A DNA stretch of 64,000 bases, from the NCBI RefSeq assembly GCF_037198315.1, contig NZ_CP144913.1:2108001-2172000 (forward strand), given 5' to 3'. Each line of letters starts with the position of its first letter. The first letter of the stretch is position 1. This document shows positions 17,566 to 25,948 of this stretch, piece after piece. The notes under the pieces were generated by a model that saw only the letters and a list, made by a program, of their open reading frames with translations, had not been told where the DNA came from and did not search any database. A program made the translations under genes and the position numbers. The DNA is from Janibacter sp. A1S7 (lineage in GTDB: Bacteria; Actinomycetota; Actinomycetes; Actinomycetales; Dermatophilaceae).

Positions 17566-18444
17566 ATGGCACTGCAGAAGACCAAGGCCTTCGCGACGAT
17601 GGCCGCCCTGACGCTGACGTTGGCCGCCTGCGGCGGCGGGGGCGACAGCGATGTTGCCGTCGAGGACAGCCCGGACTTCGACTCGGGCACGACCATGGCC
17701 GAGCTCGCCGACGCCGGGAAGATCACCGTCGGCGTGAAGTTCGACCAGCCCGGGATCGGGTTCATGCCACCCGGCGCAGACGTCCCCGAGGGCTTCGACA
17801 TCGAGATGGCCAAGATCGTGGCCGGCAAGCTCGGCATCGCACCGGAGGACATCACCTGGAAGGAGACGGTCTCCGACAACCGTGAGCCCTTCCTGCAGAA
17901 CGGCACGGTCGACATCGTCGTCGCGTCGTACTCGATCACCGACGACCGCCGGGAAGTGGTCGGCCAGGCCGGCCCCTACTACGTGACCGGTCAACAGCTG
18001 CTCGTGCGCGAGGAGGACAAGGAGAAGATCGCCGGTCCCGATGACCTCGAGGGCGTCAAGACCTGCTCGGTGACCGGTTCGACGTCGATCGAGACGGTGG
18101 AGGAGAAGTTCGGGGCCAAGCCCGTTCCCTTCGACACCTACTCCGCCTGCGTGACCCAGCTGCAGAACGGCTCGGTCGACGCGGTCACCACCGACGGCGC
18201 GATCCTGCTCGGCTACGCGGCCGACGCACCCGACGAGCTCGAGGTCGTCGGTGACGCCTTCAGCGAGGAGCGCTACGGCATCGGCTTCAAGAAGGGTGAC
18301 GCCGACATGTGCGAGTTCCTCACCACGACGATGAGTGACTCCTTCGACGACGGGGCGTACGACGAGGCCTTCCAGAGCACGCTCGGCCAGGCCGACGTCG
18401 ACACGCCGGAGCCCCCGGCACTGGACGAGGGTTGCAAGGCCTGA
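17566..18444 (+). CDS. gluB: Glutamate-binding lipoprotein of the ABC transporter
   Basis: 292 residues. A lipoprotein signal peptide ends in LTLAAC, with the lipidated cysteine at residue 22, followed by a Gly/Asp-rich linker. The SBP_bac_3 domain follows (GKITVGVKFDQPG, GFDIEMAKIVAGKLG, DDRREVVGQAGPYYVTGQ). It captures glutamate-type polar amino acids outside the membrane. AGGGAAAGAGG before ATG 17566 is the ribosome site. A strong hairpin sits between this gene and gluC, which may raise binding-protein output relative to the permeases. Confidence 0.92.
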   Translation: MALQKTKAFATMAALTLTLAACGGGGDSDVAVEDSPDFDSGTTMAELADAGKITVGVKFDQPGIGFMPPGADVPEGFDIEMAKIVAGKLGIAPEDITWKETVSDNREPFLQNGTVDIVVASYSITDDRREVVGQAGPYYVTGQQLLVREEDKEKIAGPDDLEGVKTCSVTGSTSIETVEEKFGAKPVPFDTYSACVTQLQNGSVDAVTTDGAILLGYAADAPDELEVVGDAFSEERYGIGFKKGDADMCEFLTTTMSDSFDDGAYDEAFQSTLGQADVDTPEPPALDEGCKA

Positions 18445-18450
18445 CCGATC

Positions 18451-18491
18451 GGTGGCGCGCCCCGGGTCATCCTGACCCGGGGCGCGCCACC
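18451..18491 (+). terminator. Intra-operon hairpin between gluB and gluC
   Basis: GGTGGCGCGCCCCGGGTCA (18451-18469) pairs perfectly with 18473-18491 around a 3-base loop, giving a 19-bp stem beginning 7 bases after the gluB stop. It could act as a partial terminator or as an mRNA 3'-end stabiliser, as known between binding-protein and permease genes of other ABC operons. Confidence 0.75.
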
Positions 18492-18529
18492 ACCGTCGCA
18501 CCACGACCCCGGGACATGAGAGGACGCCT

Positions 18530-19183
18530 GTGGGCCCCGACTACCTGAGCGAGCTGGCCACCAGCCTCGCTGACGGCTTCCTGGTCACCCTCCAGCTGAT
18601 CGGGTGGACGCTGCTGTTCTCGACCATCCTCGGCACCCTGCTCGGGGCGATGCGCGTCTCCCCCATCGCGCCGCTGCGCTTCGTCGGCACGAGCTATGTC
18701 AACATCTTCCGCAACACCCCGCTCGTCGTGGTCTTCCTCTTCGTCGTCGTCGGGTTGCCCGGTGTCGGGATCGGCCCGAGCTTCTTCTGGCGCGCGGTGA
18801 TCTCGTTGTCGCTGTACACCGCGGCCTTCGTCTGCGAGTGCATCCGCTCCGGGGTCAACACCGTCGATCCCGGGCAGGCCGAGGCCGCCCGGTCGATCGG
18901 GATGGGTTTCGGTGCCTCCCTGCGGCACGTCGTCCTTCCCCAGGCCTTCCGCGCGATCATCCCGCCACTGGTCAGCGTCTACATCGCGATGGCCAAGAAC
19001 ACCTCCGTCGCCTACGCCTTCGGCATCACCGAGGCGACCTACCAGCTGAAGGCACTCATCGAGGACTTCCCCGGGTCGTTGTGGTTCAACTTCGCCGGGA
19101 TCGTCGCCGGCTACATCCTCATCGTCGCCGTTCTCTCGGCGATCGCGAGCGGCTTCGAGCGTCGGACGGCGGTGGCCCGATGA
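18530..19183 (+). CDS. gluC: Glutamate ABC transporter permease
   Basis: 217 residues with about five transmembrane helices and the amino-acid permease EAA-type loop (EAARSIGMGFGASLRHVVLPQAFRAIIPPL in part) that docks on GluA. NIFRNTPLVVVFLF is the family's conserved N-terminal motif. It starts at GTG 18530 (MGPDYLSELATSL) after AGAGGACG. Its stop overlaps the gluD ATG (ATGA). Confidence 0.92.
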   Translation: MGPDYLSELATSLADGFLVTLQLIGWTLLFSTILGTLLGAMRVSPIAPLRFVGTSYVNIFRNTPLVVVFLFVVVGLPGVGIGPSFFWRAVISLSLYTAAFVCECIRSGVNTVDPGQAEAARSIGMGFGASLRHVVLPQAFRAIIPPLVSVYIAMAKNTSVAYAFGITEATYQLKALIEDFPGSLWFNFAGIVAGYILIVAVLSAIASGFERRTAVAR

Positions 19184-20010
19184 GCACCGTCCTCTTCGAC
19201 AACCCGGGTCCCGTGACCCGTGCCCGTCATCGCGTCTACACCGGCGTGGCTCTGCTGGCCTTCGGAGTGCTCCTCGGTTTCGCCCTCTGGCAGCTGTGGT
19301 CGACGGAGCAGATCACCCCGGACAAGTGGGAGGCCTTCACCGAGCCGCACATCATCCAGGCGCTCTTCGAGGGGCTGCTCGACACGCTGTCGGCTGCGGC
19401 CCTGGCCATCACTCTCGCCGTCACCTTCGGCGCCGTCTTCGCCACCGGACGACTGTCCGACCGGGCGTGGGTGCGCTGGCCGAGTTGGCTGGTCGTTGAG
19501 TTCTTCCGGGCCGTCCCGCTGCTGCTGCTCATCCTGGTGATCTTCCTCGGCTTCTCCTCACTCGGGCCCTACTGGTCGCTCGTCCTCGGCCTGATGCTCT
19601 ACAACGGCTCGGTGCTCGCGGAGATCTTCCGCGCCGGCGTGCAGGCCGTCCCCAAGGGGCAGAGCGAGGCCGCCTACGCCATCGGGATGACGAAGTCCCA
19701 GGTCCTCGCGCAGATCCTCGCCCCCCAAGCAGTTCGGTCGATGCTGCCGGCGATCATCAGCCAGTGCATCGTCGCCCTGAAGGACACCGCCCTGGGTTAC
19801 GTGATCGGCGCATCCGGCATTCTCAAGGTGGGGAAGCAGATCTACATCTCACCCTTGTACAACAACCCGTTCGCGACCGCAGTCGTGCTGGCTGTCGTCT
19901 TCATCATCGTCAACTACAGCCTCTCGAGGCTCGCGGTGTACGCGGAGCACAAGATGAGTCAACGAGGGGCGACGACCGTCGAGAACGTCGAGTCCACCAC
20001 TGGTGCGTGA
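19180..20010 (+). CDS. gluD: Glutamate ABC transporter permease
   Basis: 276 residues with about five transmembrane helices. EFFRAVPLLLLIL is the counterpart of the GluC NTP motif, and EAAYAIGMTKSQVLAQILAPQA is the ATPase-docking loop. It is longer than GluC, with an extra N-terminal helix and a polar tail. ATG 19180 overlaps the gluC stop, so both permeases are made in a coupled 1:1 manner. It converges on the transglutaminase gene 32 bases away. Confidence 0.92.
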   Translation: MSTVLFDNPGPVTRARHRVYTGVALLAFGVLLGFALWQLWSTEQITPDKWEAFTEPHIIQALFEGLLDTLSAAALAITLAVTFGAVFATGRLSDRAWVRWPSWLVVEFFRAVPLLLLILVIFLGFSSLGPYWSLVLGLMLYNGSVLAEIFRAGVQAVPKGQSEAAYAIGMTKSQVLAQILAPQAVRSMLPAIISQCIVALKDTALGYVIGASGILKVGKQIYISPLYNNPFATAVVLAVVFIIVNYSLSRLAVYAEHKMSQRGATTVENVESTTGA

Positions 20011-20042
20011 GTCGACAGACCATCCCCCCGTCCGGCGAGTGG

Positions 20043-20891
20043 TCAGCCCACGCGGGTGAAGGTGATCTCGAGGTCGAGCTCCTCCAGCGGGGGCCCGACG
20101 AACATGCCGCGGAAGGGCGAGACGTCGTCGTAGTCCCGGCCACGACCGAGGACGACGTGGTCGAGGCCCACGGAGCCGGGGTTGGTCGGGTCGATCGGGT
20201 GCCAGTCCCCGTCCCACACCTCGACCCAGGCGTGGTTGCGGGCGACGGCGCTCGTCCCCCGCGGGATCTCCCCGGGGTCATCGGTGACGTAGCCGCTGAC
20301 GTACCGGGCCGGGATGCCGATGGAGCGCAGGCCGCCGAGAGTGATGTGGGCGAAGTCCTGGCAGACGCCGCGACGCGTCCCCCACACGTCGGCCGCCGTC
20401 GCCTGCCACCCGGTGATCCCCGGCTCGTAGGTGAGCGCCGAGTGGACCCGGTCGGCCAGCGCGAGGGCCGCTGCCTGCGGGGTGCGTTCGTCGGCGACCT
20501 GCGCGGCGAGCGCGGCCACCTCCTGCGGAGGTGCGGTGCGTGAGGTCTGCGCGAGGAACTCGCTGAGTCGGTCCTGGGTGTCCGCGGAGCGCACCACCTC
20601 CCAGCCGGTGTCCGGCGCCTCCACCGCCACCTCGGACCGCTCGACGAGGCTGATCGCCTCGATCTCGAGCACGTCGTGCGGGGACTGGGCCTCCATGGCC
20701 ATGACCTGGGTGCCCCAGTGGTCCTCGTAGACGGTGCTCCATGTCAGGGGACGCACCCGGACCCGGGCCTCGAGGGTCGCTTGGCCCGGCTCGTCGACCG
20801 GGGTCATCCGCAGCTCGTTGTGCGAGGTGGCGACCTCTCCCTCGTAGCGCATCGTCGTGTGATGGACGATGCGGTAACGCCTGGTGCTCAT
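20043..20891 (-). CDS. Transglutaminase-like cysteine protease-fold protein
   Basis: 282 residues. The bacterial transglutaminase N-terminal domain (YRIVHHTTMRYEGEVATSHNELRM) is followed by the core with catalytic cysteine in RRGVCQDFAH, histidine in ARNHAWVEVW and aspartate in HPIDPTN. All three catalytic residues are present. It is the last gene of a three-gene operon with alpha-E and ATP-grasp proteins; ATG 20891 overlaps the alpha-E stop. Such sets are predicted to make or cleave a peptide-like linkage, but no product is proven. Confidence 0.88.
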   Translation of the reverse strand: MSTRRYRIVHHTTMRYEGEVATSHNELRMTPVDEPGQATLEARVRVRPLTWSTVYEDHWGTQVMAMEAQSPHDVLEIEAISLVERSEVAVEAPDTGWEVVRSADTQDRLSEFLAQTSRTAPPQEVAALAAQVADERTPQAAALALADRVHSALTYEPGITGWQATAADVWGTRRGVCQDFAHITLGGLRSIGIPARYVSGYVTDDPGEIPRGTSAVARNHAWVEVWDGDWHPIDPTNPGSVGLDHVVLGRGRDYDDVSPFRGMFVGPPLEELDLEITFTRVG

Positions 20892-21811
20892 ACGATCTCT
20901 CCCGTCCACTCCTGGACCGGCGCCGACATGAAGTAGCGCGCGCCGACCGCATCCGAGGCCGCCCGGACCGCCTCCTGGACCTCCTGCATCCGCTCCGGCA
21001 GGTCGCGCAGGACCGCCTCCGGATTGCTGAACTCGAGCGACGTCCGGATGTGCCCGAGGAGGCGGCGGGCCTCATCGGAGAAACCGACCCGGTCCTTGTC
21101 CGGGGAGAGCACGATCAGCCGGTCCTCCGCCTCCTTCAGCGCTGCGATGACCGAGCGGGGGAAGCGTCGGTCGAGGGTGAGGAAGGCGGCGGCGGCGCGA
21201 TCGCTGACCACACCTCGCATCGTGCGCATCATGGCCTGCTGGGCACCGCAGCTGGCCAGCACCGAGCCCCAGCCGGGGCCGAAGTCGCTGGCCCCGGTGG
21301 CGACCAGGCGGGCGGTCATGTCCGCGCGCTCGAGAGCCCGCCCGAGGACGAGGAAGTCCCAGGCGTCGTCGTGGCTCATCGTCGTGTCCGCGAGGCCTCC
21401 GACGAGGGCGGCCCGCTCACGCACCCAGCCGAGGTGGTGCTGGGTCGCGCGGCCCGGTGTGAAGACGTTCCAGCGGTGGTAGGTCGTGTTGATCGTCTCC
21501 CACATCTCGGTGGAGACCGTCTCGCGGGCACGGCGGGCATTCTCCCTGGCCGAGTGCCATGACCCGGAGATCGCGTTGGGGTTGGCGGCATCGAAGACGA
21601 GCATCCGGCTGGTCCCCGTGTAGTCGACCTCGCCGACGTCGTCATAGCCCATGATCCCGCGCAGCACCATCGTGCAGGCGGTCTGCTCGTCGGTCGCGGG
21701 ATCGTCGACCAGCTGCAGACGCAGCGTGTCGACGATCCGGGCAGTGCCGTCGGCGCGTTCGACGTACCGGCCGATCCAGAAGAGGGCGTCGGCGATCCGG
21801 CTGAGCATCAT
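20888..21811 (-). CDS. Alpha-E domain protein (DUF403)
   Basis: 307 residues, nearly all helical, with the alpha-E signature near the N-terminus (MLSRIADALFWIGRYVERAD) and a second copy of the same idea (FLVLGRALERADMTARL). It is always found next to the circularly permuted ATP-grasp and transglutaminase genes; its biochemical role is unknown. ATG 21811 overlaps the ATP-grasp stop (ATGA) and its own stop overlaps the transglutaminase start, so all three are translationally coupled. Confidence 0.88.
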   Translation of the reverse strand: MMLSRIADALFWIGRYVERADGTARIVDTLRLQLVDDPATDEQTACTMVLRGIMGYDDVGEVDYTGTSRMLVFDAANPNAISGSWHSARENARRARETVSTEMWETINTTYHRWNVFTPGRATQHHLGWVRERAALVGGLADTTMSHDDAWDFLVLGRALERADMTARLVATGASDFGPGWGSVLASCGAQQAMMRTMRGVVSDRAAAAFLTLDRRFPRSVIAALKEAEDRLIVLSPDKDRVGFSDEARRLLGHIRTSLEFSNPEAVLRDLPERMQEVQEAVRAASDAVGARYFMSAPVQEWTGEIV

Positions 21812-23358
21812 GACCGGTCCTCCTGGGTCGATCGGGCCTCGCTGGGCGCACCGGAGCCGAGGAAGATGACCTCGCCCTCGTCGGACTCCTGCGGTAGGCG
21901 GTTGTAGCGACCGGCGAGCACCCAGGTGTCCTTCGACCCGCCGCCCTGGCTGGAGTTGACGACCAGCTGTCCCTCGGGGAGGGCGACACGGGTCAGGCCA
22001 CCGGGTAGCACCGAGACCTCCTCGCCGTCGTTGACCGCGAAGGGCCGCAGGTCCACGTGCCGTGGCCGCAGCGCTCCGTCGATCAGCGTCGGGACCGTGG
22101 ACAGCTGGACGACCGGCTGTGCGATCCACCCGCGCGGGTCGTCGAGCAACTTCGAGCGCAGCTCGTCCAGTTCCCCCGGCGCAGCGTCGGGGCCGACGAC
22201 CAGGCCCTTCCCACCGGAGCCGTCGACCGGCTTGACCACCATCTCGTCGAGGCGGCCGATCACGTCCTGCAGCGCCTCGGGCTCGTTGAGCCGGTAGGTG
22301 TCGACGTTCGCCAGGATCGGCTCCTCCTCGAGGTAGTACCGCGTCAGGGCCGGGATGTAGGAGTAGACGAGTTTGTCGTCGGCCACGCCGTTGCCGATCG
22401 CATTGGCCAGGGTGACCCGGCCGGCCCGGATCGCGGAGACCAGCCCCGTGACCCCGAGCATCGAGTCGCGGCGGAAGTGCACCGGGTCGAGGAAGTCGTC
22501 GTCGATGCGGCGGTAGATCACGTCGACCCGCTCCTCGCCGTGGGTCGTGCGCATCCGCACCTCTCCCCCGCGCACCACGAGGTCACGGCCCTCGACGAGC
22601 TCGACGCCCATCATCCGGGCGAGGAGCGTGTGCTCGAAGTAGGCGCTGTTGTAGACGCCGGGAGTGAGGACGACGACCGTCGGCTCGGCCGTCCCTTCGG
22701 GCGCCGAGGCCCGCAACGCCTGCAGGAGCATCCGCGGGTAGTCGTGCACCGGGCGGATGCGCATCGTCGCGAAGGCCTCGGGGAAGACGTTGGTCATCGC
22801 CCGACGGTTGGCGATGACGTAGGAGACCCCGGACGGGACCCGGACGTTGTCCTCGAGCACCCGGAAGGTGCCCTCCTCGTCCCGGATGAGGTCGATGCCG
22901 CTGACGTGGGCACGCACACCGTTCGGCGGCCGCAGGCCGGCGACGGCGCGGTGGTAGTGCGCCGAGGTGGCGATGAGCTTCCACGGGATGATCCCGTCCT
23001 CCACGGCTCGGGGCAGGCCGTGCGGACGTGAGTAGATGTCGTCGAGGAACGCCTCGAGAACCTTCACCCGCTGGGCGACTCCCCGCTCCACGGTCTGCCA
23101 GGCGTCGGCGTCGATGACCCGCGGCACGGCGTCGAGTGGGAAGGGTCGCTCCTCCCCGGCGTGGTCGAAGGTCACGCCCTGCTCGAAGAACGTCCGGGCG
23201 AGCGCGTCGGCACGCTCCTTCAGCGCCCCCGGCTCCATCGATCGCAGCGTGTGGTGGATCGGCTTGTACGGCGCACGGGGCTCGCCCGACCCGTCGAGCA
23301 TCTCGTCCCAGGCAGCGCCGGGGACGTAGTCGCCGAAGAGGGAGTCGCGATCAGTCAC
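21808..23358 (-). CDS. Circularly permuted ATP-grasp protein
   Basis: 516 residues of the CP_ATPgrasp_1 family (DUF404/407). Motifs include FLDDIYS, VSGIDLIRDEEGTFRVLEDNVRVPSG in part, LANAIGNGVADDKLVY, EMVVKPVDGSGGKGLVVGP and a late DLRPFAV. ATP-grasp enzymes join a carboxylate to an amine or thiol through an acyl phosphate; here an amide-forming peptide ligase is predicted, substrate unknown. GTG 23358 is 6 bases after a TAGTGT -10 box (23365-23370), so the operon mRNA is probably leaderless. Confidence 0.88.
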   Translation of the reverse strand: MTDRDSLFGDYVPGAAWDEMLDGSGEPRAPYKPIHHTLRSMEPGALKERADALARTFFEQGVTFDHAGEERPFPLDAVPRVIDADAWQTVERGVAQRVKVLEAFLDDIYSRPHGLPRAVEDGIIPWKLIATSAHYHRAVAGLRPPNGVRAHVSGIDLIRDEEGTFRVLEDNVRVPSGVSYVIANRRAMTNVFPEAFATMRIRPVHDYPRMLLQALRASAPEGTAEPTVVVLTPGVYNSAYFEHTLLARMMGVELVEGRDLVVRGGEVRMRTTHGEERVDVIYRRIDDDFLDPVHFRRDSMLGVTGLVSAIRAGRVTLANAIGNGVADDKLVYSYIPALTRYYLEEEPILANVDTYRLNEPEALQDVIGRLDEMVVKPVDGSGGKGLVVGPDAAPGELDELRSKLLDDPRGWIAQPVVQLSTVPTLIDGALRPRHVDLRPFAVNDGEEVSVLPGGLTRVALPEGQLVVNSSQGGGSKDTWVLAGRYNRLPQESDEGEVIFLGSGAPSEARSTQEDRS

Positions 23359-23394
23359 GTGCCCACACTAACCGCGAGAATGCCTCCCGCGGCG

Positions 23395-24036
23395 TCAGTC
23401 GCGCTGGTGCTCCGGCTCGGCGTCGAGGGCCTCGTTGATGACCAGGCGGGAGATCTCCGGCCCGTACCCCTTGCGGGCGAGCATGCCGGCCAGGCGTCGT
23501 GTCTGGACGGACCGGTCGAGGCCGTGCATCGAGCGCACCTTCTTCTCGACCAGCTCGTGGGCGCGGGCACGTTCGTCTTCCGGATCGACGTCGTCGAGAA
23601 CGGCCCGGGTGATCTCGTCGTCGATCCCCTTCGCGCGCAGCTCGTGTGACAGGGCGCGGCGTGCCAGGCCCCGGCCGGCCTGCTTGGACCGGACGAAGGT
23701 GCGTGCGTAGGCCTCGTCGTCGACCAGACCGACTTCTTCGTAGCGGTCGAGCACCTGCGTGGCGACGTCATCAGGGCACCCCTTGCGGCGCAGGGCCTTC
23801 TCCAGCTCCGCGCGTGACTTCGGCGCCCCGGTGAGCAGACGCAGAACCACGGCGCGGGCGACCGCGTACGGGTCGGCGTCCTCGTCCGCGGAGGTCGGAT
23901 CTGCCGGGGGGGCCGAAGGGGGCGGGGACTCACCTCGCACCTCGAGGGACGTGGGTGCCTGCTCAATGGCGGAGACCGCCTCGCGCAGCTGGTCCAGCGT
24001 GCGCGGGGCGGTCCCGTGGTGGTCGTGATCGCTCAT
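23395..24036 (-). CDS. recX: RecX regulatory protein
   Basis: 213 residues. The C-terminal 150 residues contain the three-helix RecX repeats (ARAVVLRLLTGAPKSRAELEKAL, VDDEAYARTFVRSK, RRALSHELRAKGI). An N-terminal 60-residue Pro/Ser/Asp-rich extension is disordered-looking. RecX inhibits RecA filament growth. ATG 24036 (MSDHDHHG) lies 7 bases after the recA stop, so the genes are co-transcribed and share damage induction. Confidence 0.92.
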   Translation of the reverse strand: MSDHDHHGTAPRTLDQLREAVSAIEQAPTSLEVRGESPPPSAPPADPTSADEDADPYAVARAVVLRLLTGAPKSRAELEKALRRKGCPDDVATQVLDRYEEVGLVDDEAYARTFVRSKQAGRGLARRALSHELRAKGIDDEITRAVLDDVDPEDERARAHELVEKKVRSMHGLDRSVQTRRLAGMLARKGYGPEISRLVINEALDAEPEHQRD

Positions 24037-24043
24037 GATCCGC

Positions 24044-25117
24044 TCAGAAGTCGACCGGGATCTCGGCCGGTTCCTTGACCTCGTCCTCGGTGGGTACGAC
24101 TCCGATACCGAGCTTGTTCTTGATCTTGGCCTCGATCTCGTCGGAGAGCTGCGGGTTGTCCTTGAGGAACTTGCGCGCGTTCTCCTTGCCCTGCCCCAGC
24201 TGATCGCCCTCGTAGGTGTACCAGGCACCGGCCTTGCGGACGAAGCCGTGCTCGACGCCCATGTCGATCAGACCACCCTCGCGGGAGATGCCCTGTCCGT
24301 AGAGGATGTCGAACTCGGCCTGCTTGAACGGCGGCGAGACCTTGTTCTTCACGACCTTGCACCGGGTGCGGTTGCCCACCGGGTCGGTGCCGTCCTTGAG
24401 CGTCTCGATGCGCCGGACGTCCAGGCGCACCGACGCGTAGAACTTCAGCGCCTTGCCACCTGTGGTCGTCTCGGGCGAGCCGAACATCACGCCGATCTTC
24501 TCGCGCAGCTGGTTGATGAAGATCGCCGTCGTGCCGGAGGTGTTGAGGGCGCCGGCGATCTTGCGCAGCGCCTGGCTCATCAGACGGGCCTGCAGACCGA
24601 CGTGACTGTCACCCATCTCGCCCTCGATCTCGGCGCGGGGCACGAGCGCGGCGACGGAGTCGACGACGATGATGTCGAGCGCACCGGAACGGATGAGCAT
24701 GTCGGCGATCTCCAGGGCCTGCTCACCGGTGTCCGGCTGGCTGACCAGGAGGGCGTCGGTGTCGACGCCGAGATTCTTCGCGTACTCCGGGTCGAGGGCG
24801 TGCTCGGCGTCGATGAAGGCCGCGATGCCGCCCGCCTTCTGCGCGTTGGCCACGGCGTGCAGCGCCACGGTCGTCTTACCGGAGGACTCGGGGCCGTAGA
24901 TCTCGACGACACGGCCGCGGGGCAGACCACCGATACCGAGGGCGACGTCGAGGGAGATCGAGCCCGTCGGGATGGTCGCGATCGGGGGACGCACGTCATC
25001 GCCGAGGCGCATGACCGCACCCTTGCCGTGCGCCTTCTCGATCTGCCCCATGACGCTGTCGAGGGACTTGAGCTTCTGCTCGTGCTGCTTGCTGTCGATG
25101 GTCGTGACCTCAGCCAT
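24044..25117 (-). CDS. recA: Recombinase RecA
   Basis: 357 residues without an intein. It has Walker [10 protein letters not shown] (residues 75-83), [12 protein letters not shown], Walker [13 protein letters not shown], the L2 loop [21 protein letters not shown] and a short acidic C-terminal tail. It drives homologous recombination and LexA self-cleavage. The ATG at 25117 follows GGAAGGTGTGGC. Upstream are both a LexA box and a LexA-independent damage promoter motif, so induction is dual as in mycobacteria. Confidence 0.97.
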   Translation of the reverse strand: MAEVTTIDSKQHEQKLKSLDSVMGQIEKAHGKGAVMRLGDDVRPPIATIPTGSISLDVALGIGGLPRGRVVEIYGPESSGKTTVALHAVANAQKAGGIAAFIDAEHALDPEYAKNLGVDTDALLVSQPDTGEQALEIADMLIRSGALDIIVVDSVAALVPRAEIEGEMGDSHVGLQARLMSQALRKIAGALNTSGTTAIFINQLREKIGVMFGSPETTTGGKALKFYASVRLDVRRIETLKDGTDPVGNRTRCKVVKNKVSPPFKQAEFDILYGQGISREGGLIDMGVEHGFVRKAGAWYTYEGDQLGQGKENARKFLKDNPQLSDEIEAKIKNKLGIGVVPTEDEVKEPAEIPVDF

Positions 25118-25200
25118 GCCACACCTTCCTTGTCATCGTGTCGGGCGCGCCCACCGGCGACCGGATCCACACTGTCGGACGTCTCGTGCTGTCTGGTCAG

Positions 25201-25223
25201 ACGCTAGGAGCCACCACCGACAA
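25201..25223 (-). promoter_or_regulatory. RecA-NDp (PafBC-type) damage promoter of recA
   Basis: On the minus strand TTGTCGGTG (25215-25223), an 8-base spacer and TAGCGT (25201-25206) fit the mycobacterial LexA-independent motif tTGTCRgtg-N8-TAnnnT exactly, including spacing. It lies 84 bases upstream of the recA start. Confidence 0.8.
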
Positions 25224-25290
25224 CGGTCCGCAGCTGCCGTGGGGCTGTGGACGCCGGTGCTGTCGGATGAGCACCTGTGGACGAGGTTAC

Positions 25291-25306
25291 CCGAACACGT
25301 GTTCGA
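25291..25306 (-). promoter_or_regulatory. LexA (SOS) box upstream of recA-recX
   Basis: CCGAACACGTGTTCGA matches the TCGAAC-N4-GTTCGA SOS box at 11 of 12 arm positions. It sits 174 bases upstream of the recA ATG and upstream of the PafBC-type promoter, implying a second, LexA-controlled recA promoter beyond it. The rest of the 242-base gap to thpR shows nothing else I can name. Confidence 0.78.
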
Positions 25307-25359
25307 GGTTGGTGTCCGACGCGCCGACGCGCCGCATCGGATGCCCGGGTGTGCGACTA

Positions 25360-25917
25360 CTACCCCGACAGGGTCAGCCGGGCGACCGTCTCGTAGCGGG
25401 GCCGACGTCTCGGCCCCTCCCCCAGGTGGGAGGCCACGAGTTCGATCTCGCGCACCCGCCACCGCGACGAGGAGAACGTGTCCAGCACGCGCAGCCACGT
25501 CGTCGCCTCGATCGACCGCTTCAGCCGGGCCAGGGTCAGGTGGGGGACGAAGTTCTTGCCGTCGGGGGTTGCGCCCGAGACGTTCGCCGCTGCCCGGGCC
25601 CCCTTCGCCAGCCGCGTGAGCGACTCCCCCGCCACCTCGTCGACGCCCAGCCACAGCACCTTCGCCCGGGACGGATCGGGGAAGCACCCGGATCCCCCGA
25701 GCACCACGTCGAAGGGAGCGACGCGCGCCGCCGCCACGCCGAGACGCTCCACGAGATCGTCCGCACGTGCGTCCGGGACCGAGGCCAGGAAGGCCAGCGT
25801 CAGGTGCCACTGGGACGGATCGATCCAGGGCATCCCCTCCCGGGGGGTCAGGAAGTCGGCCAACTCCTCGACCACGTCCTGCGGCGGCACCACCGCGACG
25901 AACATCCGCTGTCCCAT
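25360..25917 (-). CDS. thpR: RNA 2',3'-cyclic phosphodiesterase (2H family)
   Basis: 185 residues of the LigT/ThpR family of 2H phosphoesterases, with both HxTx catalytic motifs (WHLTLAFL near residue 38 and PHLTLARL near residue 128). It opens 2',3'-cyclic phosphate ends of RNA; its physiological target is uncertain. ATG 25917 (MGQRMFVAVVPP) is 6 bases after a CAGGCT element, a weak leaderless-type -10. It is in the same direction as recA but separated by 242 bases. Confidence 0.86.
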   Translation of the reverse strand: MGQRMFVAVVPPQDVVEELADFLTPREGMPWIDPSQWHLTLAFLASVPDARADDLVERLGVAAARVAPFDVVLGGSGCFPDPSRAKVLWLGVDEVAGESLTRLAKGARAAANVSGATPDGKNFVPHLTLARLKRSIEATTWLRVLDTFSSSRWRVREIELVASHLGEGPRRRPRYETVARLTLSG

Positions 25918-25948
25918 CGTCCCAGCCTGCCAGCGCCCCGGGCGGACG

